Source: Streptomyces mutabilis (GTDB lineage Bacteria > Actinomycetota > Actinomycetes > Streptomycetales > Streptomycetaceae). Taken from it: a DNA stretch of 64,000 bases. The notes under the pieces are model-generated. The model was not told where the DNA came from, did not search any database, and was given only the letters and a program-made list of their open reading frames with translations. The stretch is taken from positions 1 to 64,000 of the forward strand of contig NZ_BMTT01000001.1 in the NCBI RefSeq assembly GCF_014649815.1. Reading direction: 5' to 3'. Made by a program: the position numbers and the translations under genes. Below, piece after piece: positions 26,152-34,873 of the stretch (within the stretch, counting starts at the first letter, position 1; the number at the start of each line of letters is the position of its first letter).

Positions 26152-26949
26152 GTGAGTGAGCTGCGGTTCGTCCGAATGGGGTTCGGTGCCGATCGCGTCG
26201 AGTACCAGGAGGCGTGGGACGAGCAGCGCCGGGTGCACGCCGCGCGGTTCGCCGACGAGGTCCCCGACACCGTGCTGCTCCTCGAACATCCGCCGGTCTA
26301 CACCGCCGGCCGGCGCACCGAGGACAGCGAGCGTCCGCTGGACGGCACGCCGGTGATCGACGTGGACCGCGGCGGCAAGATCACCTGGCACGGGCCGGGC
26401 CAGCTGGTGGGCTACCCGATCCAGAAGCTCCCGCGCCCGGTGGACGTGGTGGCGCACGTACGGCGACTGGAGGAGGCCCTGATCCGCACCTGCGCGGAGT
26501 TCGGCCTGGAGACCAGCCGGGTGGAGGGCCGCAGCGGGGTGTGGGTCCTGGGCGACCCGGTGGAGCAGCGCCCGGCGCTCGGCGGACTCTCCCTGGACTT
26601 CGACCCGCGCCTGACGGACGAGGAGTTCGACCCCCGCTTGAACGGCCCCGACTACGCGCCCTCCAACGCCGGCCAGCGCCGCGAGGACCGCAAGATCGCC
26701 GCCATCGGCATCCGGGTCGCCAAGGGCGTCACCATGCACGGCTTCGCCCTCAACGTGAACCCGGACAACAAGTGGTTCGACCGGATCATCCCGTGCGGCA
26801 TCCGCGACGCGGGCGTCGCCTCCCTGGCGAACGAACTCGGCCGCGACGTGACCATCGAGGAGGTCCTGCCGGTCGCGGAACGCCACCTGCGGGACGTCCT
26901 GGAGAACGCGGAGCTGAAGCCGCGGGTGATCGAGAAGGCGTCGGCGTGA
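26152..26949 (+). CDS. lipB: Octanoyl-[ACP]:protein N-octanoyltransferase
   Basis: Transfers octanoate from acyl carrier protein to apo-lipoyl domains, the first step of lipoate assembly. Signature segments are [33 protein letters not shown] (the LipB motif), [26 protein letters not shown] with the catalytic Lys, and [14 protein letters not shown] with the catalytic Cys. Length is 265 aa. GTG 26152 has AGGGAGG about 10 nt upstream. It precedes lipA by 193 bp, and likely targets include the two lipoyl domains of the sucB product. Confidence 0.95.
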   Translation: MSELRFVRMGFGADRVEYQEAWDEQRRVHAARFADEVPDTVLLLEHPPVYTAGRRTEDSERPLDGTPVIDVDRGGKITWHGPGQLVGYPIQKLPRPVDVVAHVRRLEEALIRTCAEFGLETSRVEGRSGVWVLGDPVEQRPALGGLSLDFDPRLTDEEFDPRLNGPDYAPSNAGQRREDRKIAAIGIRVAKGVTMHGFALNVNPDNKWFDRIIPCGIRDAGVASLANELGRDVTIEEVLPVAERHLRDVLENAELKPRVIEKASA

Positions 26950-27142
26950 CTATCGGACATCACCGTACTGGGCCGCCGACGGCATAAACGCAGCCCGTCC
27001 GGCGTTTGGGGAGGAGGCCGTTCAGGCCGGGAGCGGGGACCTGGGGGCGGCAGCCCCCAGCGAGGCCGGCACCACCGCCGACCAACAAATCAACGGGCGT
27101 ACCCTGAAGAACGCCGAAGAATCAATCGCTAGGGAGCCGGTC

Positions 27143-28096
27143 GTGTCCGCAGTCGCACCCGACGGACGCAAGATGCTGCGCCTGGAGGTCCGCAACAGCC
27201 AGACCCCCATCGAGCGCAAGCCCGAGTGGATCAAGACCCGGGCGAAAATGGGCCCCGAGTACACCAAGATGCAGAACCTCGTGAAGAGCGAGGGCCTGCA
27301 CACGGTCTGCCAGGAAGCCGGCTGTCCCAACATCTACGAGTGCTGGGAGGACCGCGAGGCGACCTTCCTCATCGGCGGCGACCAGTGCACCCGGCGCTGT
27401 GACTTCTGCCAGATCGACACCGGCAAGCCCGAGGCCCTCGACCGCGACGAGCCCCGCCGCGTCGGCGAGTCCGTGGTCACCATGGACCTGAACTACGCCA
27501 CCATCACCGGCGTCGCCCGCGACGACCTCCCGGACGGCGGCGCGTGGCTGTACGCCGAGACGGTGCGCCAGATCCACCGGCAGACGGCGGACCGCGAGGC
27601 CGGCCGCACCAAGGTGGAGCTCCTCGCCCCGGACTTCAACGCGGTGCCGGAGCTCCTCCAGGAGGTCTTCGAATCCCGCCCCGAGGTCTTCGCGCACAAC
27701 GTCGAGACGGTCCCCCGCATCTTCAAGCGCATCCGCCCCGGCTTCCGCTACGAGCGCTCCCTGAAGGTGATCACCGAGGCCCGTGACTTCGGCCTGGTCA
27801 CCAAGTCCAACCTGATCCTCGGCATGGGTGAGACCCGCGAGGAGATCAGCGAGGCGCTGAAGGAACTGCACGAGGCCGGCTGCGAACTGATCACCATCAC
27901 GCAGTACCTGCGCCCGTCCGTGCGCCACCACCCCGTGGAGCGCTGGGTCAAGCCGCAGGAGTTCGTGGAGCTGAAGGAGGAGGCCGAGCAGATCGGCTTC
28001 TCCGGTGTGATGTCGGGCCCGCTGGTGCGGTCCTCGTACCGCGCCGGACGGCTGTACGGGATGGCCATGGAGCAGCGCCGCGCCGCCACCGTCTGA
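27143..28096 (+). CDS. lipA: Lipoyl synthase (radical SAM)
   Basis: Inserts two sulfurs into protein-bound octanoyl groups made by LipB. Both iron-sulfur sites are visible: the auxiliary cluster Cys56/Cys61/Cys67 in [13 protein letters not shown], and the radical-SAM CX3CX2C at Cys82/Cys86/Cys89 in CTRRCDFC. It ends in the family's [13 protein letters not shown] region. Length is 317 aa, normal. Start GTG 27143 has AGGGAG upstream. It forms a short cluster with lipB. Confidence 0.97.
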   Translation: MSAVAPDGRKMLRLEVRNSQTPIERKPEWIKTRAKMGPEYTKMQNLVKSEGLHTVCQEAGCPNIYECWEDREATFLIGGDQCTRRCDFCQIDTGKPEALDRDEPRRVGESVVTMDLNYATITGVARDDLPDGGAWLYAETVRQIHRQTADREAGRTKVELLAPDFNAVPELLQEVFESRPEVFAHNVETVPRIFKRIRPGFRYERSLKVITEARDFGLVTKSNLILGMGETREEISEALKELHEAGCELITITQYLRPSVRHHPVERWVKPQEFVELKEEAEQIGFSGVMSGPLVRSSYRAGRLYGMAMEQRRAATV

Positions 28097-28171
28097 GCCG
28101 CCGCCCCAAGCACCGTCCGGCGACTGTGTGAATTCACGCACAAGTCGCTACCCGCTGTAGTGGCCGATGTT

Positions 28172-28220
28172 CCGCGGCCCCGACCGTCCCCGCAGATGAG
28201 GGCACCGGTCGGGGCCGCGG
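28172..28220 (+). terminator. Hairpin terminator after lipA
   Basis: Perfect 15-bp stem CCGCGGCCCCGACCG / CGGTCGGGGCCGCGG with a 19-nt loop, about 75 bp past the lipA stop and before the GlnR-like box. Confidence 0.7.
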
Positions 28221-28269
28221 TGTCGTTGCGTCCCCCGGCATCACCGCTTCATGTCCGTTTGACCGGCGG

Positions 28270-28307
28270 GTCACGCCCTGGTAACACCAATCAGTGACCC
28301 TGGAATC
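28270..28307 (+). promoter_or_regulatory. GlnR-like box upstream of the small gene at 28362
   Basis: GTCAC-n6-GTAAC-n6-CAGTG-n6-GAATC fits the GlnR pattern (GTnAC-n6-GAAAC, twice) in three of four half-sites; the third is poor. It lies about 55 bp before the start. GlnR is the global nitrogen regulator of Streptomyces. Confidence 0.55.
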
Positions 28308-28361
28308 ACGCCCGTACACCCGTCTCCGTACCCGGAGCCGTACCGAGGGGGGACCTCCACG

Positions 28362-28562
28362 ATGCAGGCCGCGCCCGTTCGCGCCACCGCCATCCCGTCG
28401 TTCACCACCGCCCTGCGGGCCGTCGAGTCGCTGCTGATGAGCGGCGGCCAGCGCACCGCCCGGCGCAACGCGTGGACCTCCGTGCTGGAGGACCGCCGCC
28501 GCGCCAAGGACCGGATCGAGACGGAGCGCGTGCTGCGCCAGTCCGTCGCCGGCCGTCCCTGA
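28362..28562 (+). CDS. Small GlnR-regulated-type protein (SCO2195 family)
   Basis: A 66-aa basic protein, MQAAPVRATAIPSFTTALRA and then an Arg-rich helical tail (RRNAWTSVLEDRRRAKDRIE). It has no membrane segment. Its position between lipA and a DUF4191 gene and the GlnR-like box upstream match the SCO2195 family of S. coelicolor, reported as nitrogen-regulated. ATG 28362 has a GGGGGG-ACC purine tract 8-13 nt upstream. Molecular function is unknown; a small regulator or binding partner in nitrogen stress is possible. Confidence 0.75.
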   Translation: MQAAPVRATAIPSFTTALRAVESLLMSGGQRTARRNAWTSVLEDRRRAKDRIETERVLRQSVAGRP

Positions 28563-28655
28563 GAACGCGCCCCGGCCCCACCGCGACTCCCCTCCGTCGG
28601 CCCCGGGCGGGCACTGCCGTCGTCCGCGCTGTCGGGGACACGTAGACTTCGTGCC

Positions 28656-29360
28656 ATGGCGAGGAAGGAACCTGCAGCGGACGCTGCGAACCCCGGGCGA
28701 CTGAAGCAGATCGCCCTGACCTACAAGATGACCCGCAAGGCCGACAAGAAGATCGGTCTTGTGCTCGCGGGTGTCGGCATCGTCGTCTTCGGTGTCTTCC
28801 TCGCGATCGGTTTCCTGGTCGGTCACCCCATCTATCTCGGCATCCTGGGCGTGCTGCTCGCCTTCCTCGCGACGGCGATCGTCTTCGGGCGCCGGGCCGA
28901 GCGGGCGGCCTTCGGCCAGATGGAGGGCCAGCCGGGCGCGGCCGCGGCCGTGCTGGACAACATCGGCCGGGGCTGGACGACGACGCCCGCGGTGGCGATG
29001 AACCGCAACCAGGACGTCGTGCACCGCGCGGTCGGCAAGGCCGGCATCGTGCTCGTCGCGGAGGGCAACCCGAACCGGGTGAAGTCCCTGCTCGCCGCCG
29101 AGAAGAGGAAGATGAACCGCATCGTCGCCGACGTGCCCGTGCACGACCTGGTCGTGGGCACCGGCGAGGGCCAGGTGGAGCTGAAGAAGCTGCGCACCAC
29201 CATGCTCAAGCTCCCCCGCGTGCTGTCCGGCCCGCAGGTCACCGTGACCAACGACCGGCTGCGCGCGCTCGGCGACCTGATGAGCAACATGCCGCTGCCC
29301 AAGGGTCCGATGCCGAAGGGCATGCGGATGCCCAAGGGCGGCAACCCCAGGCAGCGCTGA
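28656..29360 (+). CDS. DUF4191 membrane protein
   Basis: A 234-aa actinobacterial conserved protein. Two adjacent membrane helices lie at about 30-75 (IGLVLAGVGIVVFGVFLAIG and YLGILGVLLAFLATAIVF), followed by a basic cytosolic domain with GWTTTPAVAMNRNQDVVHR and VSGPQ-like PRVLSGPQVTVTNDRLRALG. The tail is rich in Met-Pro-Lys. Function is unknown. ATG 28656 is clear. A strong terminator follows. Confidence 0.82.
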   Translation: MARKEPAADAANPGRLKQIALTYKMTRKADKKIGLVLAGVGIVVFGVFLAIGFLVGHPIYLGILGVLLAFLATAIVFGRRAERAAFGQMEGQPGAAAAVLDNIGRGWTTTPAVAMNRNQDVVHRAVGKAGIVLVAEGNPNRVKSLLAAEKRKMNRIVADVPVHDLVVGTGEGQVELKKLRTTMLKLPRVLSGPQVTVTNDRLRALGDLMSNMPLPKGPMPKGMRMPKGGNPRQR

Positions 29361-29383
29361 CCCGCAGGACTTCGATACGCCGG

Positions 29384-29429
29384 TACGGCGATGGGGCGCC
29401 CGGAAAGATCCGGGCGCCCCATCGCCGTA
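29384..29429 (+). terminator. Strong bidirectional hairpin terminator
   Basis: Perfect 21-bp stem from TACGGCGATGGGGCGCC (continuing CGGA) to its complement, with loop AAGA. It lies between the DUF4191 gene and the convergent RDD gene. Confidence 0.85.
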
Positions 29430-29523
29430 TGTGCGGGCGATCGCCGTGAGCGCGCGCGGTTGCGCAGTCGCGTACCGCGGTCGCTGTCGCGTGCCGCCCC
29501 CGTGCCGCGTACCGCGCTCCGCG

Positions 29524-29991
29524 TCAGACCCGCACCTCCACGGTGCGCGCCAGCCGGTCGTGCAGGCCGCGTCCGTCGCGGTCCCAGATCAGGGCCGGGA
29601 GGGCGACGCACAGCAGGACCGAGCGCAGCAGGGCGCGCAGCGGGCTCGGGCGGCCCGTGGCCAGGTCCACCACGCGCAGGCCGAAGAGGCGCTTGCCCGG
29701 GGTGAAGCCGATCGTGCCGACGGTCAGCACGCTCAGCACGAAGAAGATCAGCAGGGCCCAGTTACTGGTCGCCTGACCGTAGCCGTCCGTGATCAGGCCG
29801 TATGCGATCAGCAGACACAGGGCCCAGTCGACGGCCAGGGCGCCGATCCGCCGGCCCGGGCGGGCGATCGAGCCCGGTCCGTCCTCGGGCAGGCCGAGCT
29901 GCTCGCCCCGGTACCCGAGGTCCGCGCCGGACCCTTCGATGGCCGCGCGCGGTCCGGAAAGCCACGACCCGATTGCTTGCCTGTTGTCCAC
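29524..29991 (-). CDS. RDD-family membrane protein
   Basis: A 155-aa protein with the RDD pattern: Arg in RPGRRIGALAVDWALCLLIA at the start of helix 1 with Asp in the membrane, a second helix (WALLIFFVLSVLTVGTIGFT), the GKRLFGLRVVDLATG loop, a third helix and the ending WDRDGRGLHDRLARTVEV. RDD proteins are small membrane proteins, some linked to ion exchange; no function can be assigned. Start is GTG 29991. It is divergent from glnA. Confidence 0.88.
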   Translation of the reverse strand: MDNRQAIGSWLSGPRAAIEGSGADLGYRGEQLGLPEDGPGSIARPGRRIGALAVDWALCLLIAYGLITDGYGQATSNWALLIFFVLSVLTVGTIGFTPGKRLFGLRVVDLATGRPSPLRALLRSVLLCVALPALIWDRDGRGLHDRLARTVEVRV

Positions 29992-30109
29992 CCGTCCACG
30001 GTACTGGGCCCGTGAACGGCCGGCGGCGGGGGGTACGCGAAAGGGGACGAGAGGGGCGCACGGCCGGGTGTGACGGGCCCGGATGAGGCCTAGGCTGGAA
30101 TGGAGCCGG

Positions 30110-30147
30110 TTAACTTCTGCGAAACAAATGGGTCACGCCCGAGAAAT
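30110..30147 (+). promoter_or_regulatory. GlnR box upstream of glnA
   Basis: TTAAC-n6-GAAAC-n6-GTCAC-n6-GAAAT has exact 6-bp spacers and very good agreement with the GlnR consensus. It is centred about 115 bp before the glnA start. This indicates nitrogen control of glnA by GlnR. Confidence 0.85.
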
Positions 30148-30243
30148 CACCCGTCCCTAGGGTCGACGAAGCGTGTGCCACCCGCACTGGCCGCACGAAC
30201 GATCTACCACCCCGGCGGGACGGTCGGGAGTAGGAGGAGCTGG

Positions 30244-31653
30244 ATGTTCCAGAACGCCGACGACGCCAAGAAGTTCATCGCGGACGAGGACGTCAAGTTC
30301 GTCGATGTCCGGTTCTGTGACCTGCCGGGCGTCATGCAGCACTTCACGTTGCCCGCCGAGGCGTTCGACCCGGACGACGAGCAGGCCTTCGACGGGTCCT
30401 CGATCCGCGGCTTCCAGGCCATTCACGAGTCCGACATGTCCCTGCGCCCCGACCTGTCGACCGCGCGTGTGGACCCCTTCCGCCGGGACAAGACGCTCAA
30501 CATCAACTTCTTCATCCACGACCCGATCACGGGCGAGCAGTACTCCCGTGACCCGCGCAACGTGGCGAAGAAGGCCGAGGCCTACCTCGCCTCCACCGGC
30601 ATCGCCGACACGGCGTTCTTCGGTCCGGAGGCGGAGTTCTACGTCTTCGACTCCGTGCGCTTCGCCACCAGCGCGAACGAGTCGTTCTACCACATCGACT
30701 CCGAGGCCGGCGCCTGGAACACCGGTGCGCTGGAGGACAACCGCGGCTACAAGGTTCGCTACAAGGGCGGCTACTTCCCGGTCCCGCCGGTCGACCACTT
30801 CGCCGACCTGCGCGCCGAGATCTCCCTGGAGCTGGAGCGCTCCGGCCTCAAGGTCGAGCGCCAGCACCACGAGGTGGGCACCGCCGGCCAGGCCGAGATC
30901 AACTACAAGTTCAACACGCTGCTCGCCGCCGCCGACGACCTCCAGCTCTTCAAGTACATCGTGAAGAACGTGGCGTGGAAGAACGGCAAGACCGCGACCT
31001 TCATGCCGAAGCCGATCTTCGGTGACAACGGCTCGGGCATGCACGTCCACCAGTCGCTGTGGTCGGGCGGCGAGCCGCTCTTCTACGACGAGCAGGGCTA
31101 CGCCGGCCTGTCCGACACCGCCCGCTACTACATCGGCGGCATCCTCAAGCACGCCCCGTCGCTGCTGGCCTTCACCAACCCGACGGTGAACTCCTACCAC
31201 CGCCTGGTGCCGGGCTTCGAGGCGCCGGTGAACCTGGTGTACTCGCAGCGCAACCGCTCGGCCGCGATGCGTATCCCGATCACGGGCTCGAACCCGAAGG
31301 CCAAGCGCGTCGAGTTCCGCGCGCCGGACGCCTCCGGCAACCCGTACCTGGCCTTCTCGGCCCTGCTGCTGGCGGGCCTGGACGGCATCAAGAACAAGAT
31401 CGAGCCGGCCGAGCCGATCGACAAGGACCTCTACGAGCTGGCTCCCGAGGAGCACGCCAACGTGGCGCAGGTCCCGACCTCCCTGGGCGCGGTCCTGGAC
31501 CGCCTGGAGGCCGACCACGAGTTCCTCCTCCAGGGCGACGTGTTCACGCCGGACCTGATCGAGACGTGGATCGACTTCAAGCGCGCGAACGAGATCGCGC
31601 CGCTGCAGCTGCGTCCGCACCCGCACGAGTTCGAGATGTACTTCGACGTGTGA
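30244..31653 (+). CDS. glnA: Glutamine synthetase type I
   Basis: Main ATP-dependent glutamine synthetase (dodecameric GSI-beta type). It opens [20 protein letters not shown]; the beta-grasp part is [19 protein letters not shown] and metal sites include [12 protein letters not shown] and [29 protein letters not shown] and [17 protein letters not shown] are active-site loops. Tyr397 in [10 protein letters not shown] is the adenylylation site and falls exactly at the E. coli number, so GlnE (60890-63883) should modify it. Length is 469 aa. AGGAGGAG precedes ATG 30244. Confidence 0.98.
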   Translation: MFQNADDAKKFIADEDVKFVDVRFCDLPGVMQHFTLPAEAFDPDDEQAFDGSSIRGFQAIHESDMSLRPDLSTARVDPFRRDKTLNINFFIHDPITGEQYSRDPRNVAKKAEAYLASTGIADTAFFGPEAEFYVFDSVRFATSANESFYHIDSEAGAWNTGALEDNRGYKVRYKGGYFPVPPVDHFADLRAEISLELERSGLKVERQHHEVGTAGQAEINYKFNTLLAAADDLQLFKYIVKNVAWKNGKTATFMPKPIFGDNGSGMHVHQSLWSGGEPLFYDEQGYAGLSDTARYYIGGILKHAPSLLAFTNPTVNSYHRLVPGFEAPVNLVYSQRNRSAAMRIPITGSNPKAKRVEFRAPDASGNPYLAFSALLLAGLDGIKNKIEPAEPIDKDLYELAPEEHANVAQVPTSLGAVLDRLEADHEFLLQGDVFTPDLIETWIDFKRANEIAPLQLRPHPHEFEMYFDV

Positions 31654-31672
31654 TCGACGCCCGGTCCGTCCG

Positions 31673-31712
31673 GCGCCCCCGTCCCCTGCCTGCCCGGCGG
31701 GGGCGGGGGCGC
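31673..31712 (+). terminator. Hairpin terminator after glnA
   Basis: 14-bp stem GCGCCCCCGTCCCC / GGGGGCGGGGGCGC with one T-G wobble and a 12-nt loop, 20 bp after the stop. Confidence 0.7.
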
Positions 31713-31808
31713 TGTCGTCGGCCGGAAAACTTCACACCGGGAACCGCGGGTGGGATCATGTGCACTAACACGGTTGTTCGAGTCAGGGGACGGGGAGAGG
31801 GACCGGAC

Positions 31809-32069
31809 ATGTCCGAGCGGGACGACGAGAACCGCGAGTTCGACCTGAAGTGGGCGGACGGCGCCGAGCAGAAGGAGCCCTCCGCGCGCGCCCGGATGCT
31901 CGCCGCGCGCTGGAAGGAGAACCCGCCCGGACCGGTTCCCTTCCGCGCCGATCCCGAGCACGTGGGGTCCCGGCGCCGGTCGTCGTGGGTCTCCACCGCG
32001 GTGGTGCTCGGCTGCGTGGCCGCGGTGATCGTCCTGCTGGGATACATCAACTTCCGGGCGCCCTACTAG
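31809..32069 (+). CDS. Small single-pass membrane protein, unknown function
   Basis: An 86-aa protein with an acidic soluble N-terminus (MSERDDENREFDLKWADGAE), a charged middle and one C-terminal membrane helix (WVSTAVVLGCVAAVIVLLGY), i.e. a tail-anchored layout. Start ATG 31809 follows a purine-rich stretch. It converges with the next gene, sharing a hairpin. Conserved-looking but not recognised. Confidence 0.7.
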   Translation: MSERDDENREFDLKWADGAEQKEPSARARMLAARWKENPPGPVPFRADPEHVGSRRRSSWVSTAVVLGCVAAVIVLLGYINFRAPY

Positions 32070-32098
32070 CTCGCCCCCTGGACCCTCCGGCGCCGCGA

Positions 32099-32129
32099 CG
32101 CCGGGCGCCGAGAAGGAAGGCGCCCGGCG
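32099..32129 (+). terminator. Bidirectional hairpin terminator
   Basis: Perfect 11-bp stem CGCCGGGCGCC / GGCGCCCGGCG with a 9-nt loop between the convergent genes ending at 32069 and 32136. Confidence 0.75.
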
Positions 32130-32135
32130 CCCCGC

Positions 32136-32450
32136 TCACCGCGCGTACCGCATCAACGCCCGCACCATGTGGCACGTCGTGTCCGACGGCGGGTGGACGC
32201 CGATGGTCTGCGCGGCGCTGCGTATCCTCTCGTTGCGTGCCTGGTTCGGCAGGTAGACGCCGGAGTCGAGCAGGGCGATGGCGAGCCGCATCGCCTTGAG
32301 CCGGCGGTTGTGCGTGATGTACCACTCGCGGGGACGGCCCGCCGGCAGCGGGCGCTTCTCCACGGGCTCGTAGGGCAGGTCGAGCAGGACGGGCCGCTTG
32401 GCGGTGGACTGGGTGGGCTTCGGCTTCAGTGCGGCAGCGGGCACGGGCAT
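32136..32450 (-). CDS. Conserved small basic protein, unknown function
   Basis: A 104-aa soluble basic protein: proline- and lysine-rich N-terminus, then EWYITHNRRLKAMRLAIALL and QARNERIRSAAQTIGVHPPS, largely helical. It may bind nucleic acid given its charge and size, but no motif proves it. ATG 32450 abuts an AGGAGG with no usual spacer, so an internal start is possible. An AT-rich TAAAAT (minus strand, 32514-32519) could be its -10 box. Confidence 0.65.
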   Translation of the reverse strand: MPVPAAALKPKPTQSTAKRPVLLDLPYEPVEKRPLPAGRPREWYITHNRRLKAMRLAIALLDSGVYLPNQARNERIRSAAQTIGVHPPSDTTCHMVRALMRYAR

Positions 32451-32621
32451 CCTCCTGTCGCGGTCATAGGGCGCCGTCCGGACCTCCCGGCGACACCCTC
32501 GAACACTGCTTCTATTTTACTGCCCACCACTGACAAAAGCCCCTGGCCACAAGGGTTTTCGGGGTGACTGTGGCGCACGGGGCGAACGGGTTTCCGCACG
32601 GCTCGGGCTACCGTGTGCGGC

Positions 32622-32990
32622 ATGGAGATCTGGATCAATCCGGCCTGTTCGAAGTGCCGAAGCGCGATCAGCCTGCTCGATGCGGAGGGCGCCGACTACA
32701 CCGTCCGCCGCTACCTGGAGGACGTACCGAGCGAGGACGAGATCCGCGCGGTGCTCACCCGGCTCGGCCTCGAACCCTGGGACATCACCCGCACCCAGGA
32801 GGCGGCGGCGAAGGAACTCGGCCTCAAGGACTGGCCCCGTGACGAGGCGACACGCGACCGGTGGGTCGCGGCGCTCGCCGAGCACCCGAAGCTGATCCAG
32901 CGCCCGATCATCACGGCGGACGACGGAACCGCCGTAGTGGGCCGCACCGACGAGGCGGTCAGGGACGCCCTGTCCCGTTGGACCTCCTGA
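32622..32990 (+). CDS. ArsC/Spx-family thioredoxin-fold protein
   Basis: A 122-aa protein of the arsenate-reductase-like family: MEIWINPACSKCRSAISLLD has the CxxC at the first helix, then YTVRRYLEDVPSEDEIRAVL and the conserved RPIITADDGTAVVGRTDEAV near the end. The second Cys and lack of an ars operon make a general glutaredoxin-like or Spx-like role as likely as arsenate reduction. Start ATG 32622; GTG 32613 is an alternative. Confidence 0.85.
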   Translation: MEIWINPACSKCRSAISLLDAEGADYTVRRYLEDVPSEDEIRAVLTRLGLEPWDITRTQEAAAKELGLKDWPRDEATRDRWVAALAEHPKLIQRPIITADDGTAVVGRTDEAVRDALSRWTS

Positions 32991-33087
32991 GGCCCGGTCC
33001 CGGTCCCGGTCCGCGATGGTCCTGCTGTTGCCCGCGGGGAGCAGCTGGACCGGGAGCCGGATGAGAGACGCGCCACACCGCCCCCGG

Positions 33088-33125
33088 GTAACACGGGGTT
33101 CACAATCGGGCAACGGACGGGAAAT
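33088..33125 (+). promoter_or_regulatory. GlnR box upstream of glnII
   Basis: GTAAC-n6-TTCAC-n6-GCAAC-n6-GAAAT, all spacers exactly 6 bp. It sits about 100 bp before glnII and implies GlnR activation under nitrogen limitation. Confidence 0.8.
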
Positions 33126-33223
33126 CGCCGGTTGGCACGCTGCACGGCAGTAGAGCGGCGCCCCGGTGCCGCAGCGCCGCAGCACCCGCAGTGCGCCCAG
33201 ACCCACCCGAAGGATGTGTCCCC

Positions 33224-34255
33224 GTGACCTTCAAGGCCGAGTACATCTGGATCGACGGCACCGAGCCGACGGCCAAGCTCCGTTCCAAGACGAAGATCAT
33301 CACGGACGCCCCCGCCGGCCTGGACGCCCTCCCGATCTGGGGCTTCGACGGCTCCTCCACCAACCAGGCCGAAGGCAGCTCCTCGGACTGCGTGCTCAAG
33401 CCGGTCTTCTCCTGCCCCGACCCGATCCGCGGCGGTGACGACATCCTGGTGCTGTGCGAGGTCCTCGACACGGACATGACCCCGCACCCGACCAACACCC
33501 GCGCCGCGCTGGCCGAGCTCTCCGAGCGGTTCGCCGCGCAGGAGCCGATCTTCGGCATCGAGCAGGAGTACACCTTCTTCAAGGGCGCCCGCCCGCTCGG
33601 CTTCCCCGAGGGCGGCTTCCCCGCCGCTCAGGGCGGCTACTACTGCGGTGTCGGCTCGGACGAGATCTTCGGCCGCGACGTCGTCGAGGCCCACCTGGAG
33701 AACTGCCTGAAGGCCGGTCTCGGCATCTCCGGCATCAACGCCGAGGTCATGCCGGGCCAGTGGGAGTTCCAGGTCGGCCCGCTGTCCCCGCTGGAGGTCT
33801 CCGACCAGCTGTGGGTGGCCCGCTGGCTGCTCTACCGCACCGCCGAGGACTTCGGGGTCTCCGCCACCCTCGACCCCAAGCCGGTCAAGGGCGACTGGAA
33901 CGGCGCGGGCGCGCACACCAACTTCTCCACCAAGGCGATGCGCGAGGGCTACGACGCGATCATCACCGCCTGCGAGTCCCTCGGTGAGGGCTCCAAGCCG
34001 ATGGACCACGTCAAGAACTACGGCGCCGGCATCGACGACCGCCTGACCGGCCTGCACGAGACCGCCCCGTGGAACGAGTACTCCTACGGCGTCTCCGACC
34101 GCGGCGCCTCGGTCCGCATCCCGTGGCAGGTCGAGAAGGACGGCAAGGGCTACATCGAGGACCGCCGTCCCAACGCCAACGTCGACCCGTACGTGGTGAC
34201 CCGCCTGCTCGTCGACACCTGCTGCACCGCGCTGGAGAAGGCCGGCCAGGTCTGA
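33224..34255 (+). CDS. glnII: Glutamine synthetase type II
   Basis: Eukaryote-like, heat-labile GSII, a second glutamine synthetase alongside glnA. It opens VTFKAEYIWIDGTEPTAKLR with PIWGFDGSSTNQAEG; the catalytic Glu region is FGIEQEYTFF; ATP and metal parts are GINAEVMPGQWEFQVGPL and GDWNGAGAHTNFSTKAMR; the C-terminal DRGASVRIP and EDRRPNANVDPYVVTRLL are typical. Length is 343 aa. It lacks the adenylylation loop of GSI, so GlnE should not control it. GAAGGA precedes GTG 33224. Confidence 0.97.
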   Translation: MTFKAEYIWIDGTEPTAKLRSKTKIITDAPAGLDALPIWGFDGSSTNQAEGSSSDCVLKPVFSCPDPIRGGDDILVLCEVLDTDMTPHPTNTRAALAELSERFAAQEPIFGIEQEYTFFKGARPLGFPEGGFPAAQGGYYCGVGSDEIFGRDVVEAHLENCLKAGLGISGINAEVMPGQWEFQVGPLSPLEVSDQLWVARWLLYRTAEDFGVSATLDPKPVKGDWNGAGAHTNFSTKAMREGYDAIITACESLGEGSKPMDHVKNYGAGIDDRLTGLHETAPWNEYSYGVSDRGASVRIPWQVEKDGKGYIEDRRPNANVDPYVVTRLLVDTCCTALEKAGQV

Positions 34256-34270
34256 TCCCGCCTCGACTCG

Positions 34271-34311
34271 CGCGAAGGGGCGTCCACCGTGGTGGTGGAC
34301 GCCCCTTCGCG
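34271..34311 (+). terminator. Strong terminator after glnII
   Basis: Perfect 18-bp stem CGCGAAGGGGCGTCCACC and its complement with loop GTGGT, 15 bp past the stop. Confidence 0.85.
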
Positions 34312-34369
34312 CTGCCGCCGTGACCGGGCTCGTGACCGCCTTGTCAGTGGAGCCTGGCATCGTGAGGGC

Positions 34370-34873
34370 ATGGAGATCGACGGGGACCTCGCCATCAAGG
34401 TCGAGACGGAGAACTGGCAGACGCACGCGCGGATTCCGGCGACCCGGCTGCGCGAACTGGTGGCGCGGATCGGCGGCGCCGGCGACCGGTTACTGATCGT
34501 CCAGCGGATACCGGACGTCCCGGATGAGTTCGCGCAGGTGTGGCACGAGAACGGCGGGGACTACCGGCTGGAGTACCGGGCCGCCGAGAACCTGTTCTTC
34601 GGGACCGACCTCTACGAGCGCGACCGCGTGGCGGACCTCCTGACCGGCTGGGCACGCCAGGAACCCGGCTGGGAGCGCCGATGGTCGGGTACCTGGTGCT
34701 CGTCCCGGCCGACCGGCAGCCGCCCGTCCCGCCACCGGGCAAGCCCGGCCCGTCCTCCGCGGGCACCCGGGACGGCCTGGACGGCGCCCACGTCCCGGTC
34801 GGCGACGACCCGCTCATACGGATCGACACGGCCCGCCGCACCGCAGCCGTGGCCGGACGTGAACTGGAACTGA
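34370..34873 (+). CDS. Probable 3'-truncated hypothetical protein, contains a TTA codon
   Basis: The first ~104 residues (MEIDGDLAIKVETENWQTHA to LLTGWARQEPGWERRW) look like a conserved Streptomyces protein of unknown function, with the RIPDVPDEFAQVWHENGG segment as its core. From 34681 on, this frame is low-complexity Arg/Ser/Pro and overlaps a clear winged-helix gene in another frame, so its real tail seems lost. A TTA leucine codon at 34490-34492 would make translation depend on the bldA tRNA. A deletion fusing two genes is inferred. Confidence 0.6.
   Translation: MEIDGDLAIKVETENWQTHARIPATRLRELVARIGGAGDRLLIVQRIPDVPDEFAQVWHENGGDYRLEYRAAENLFFGTDLYERDRVADLLTGWARQEPGWERRWSGTWCSSRPTGSRPSRHRASPARPPRAPGTAWTAPTSRSATTRSYGSTRPAAPQPWPDVNWN

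Noticed and set aside
28402-28657. Minus-strand frames opposite the 66-aa gene
   Set aside because: The plus-strand gene has a purine-rich ribosome site, a GlnR-like box and a known conserved position.
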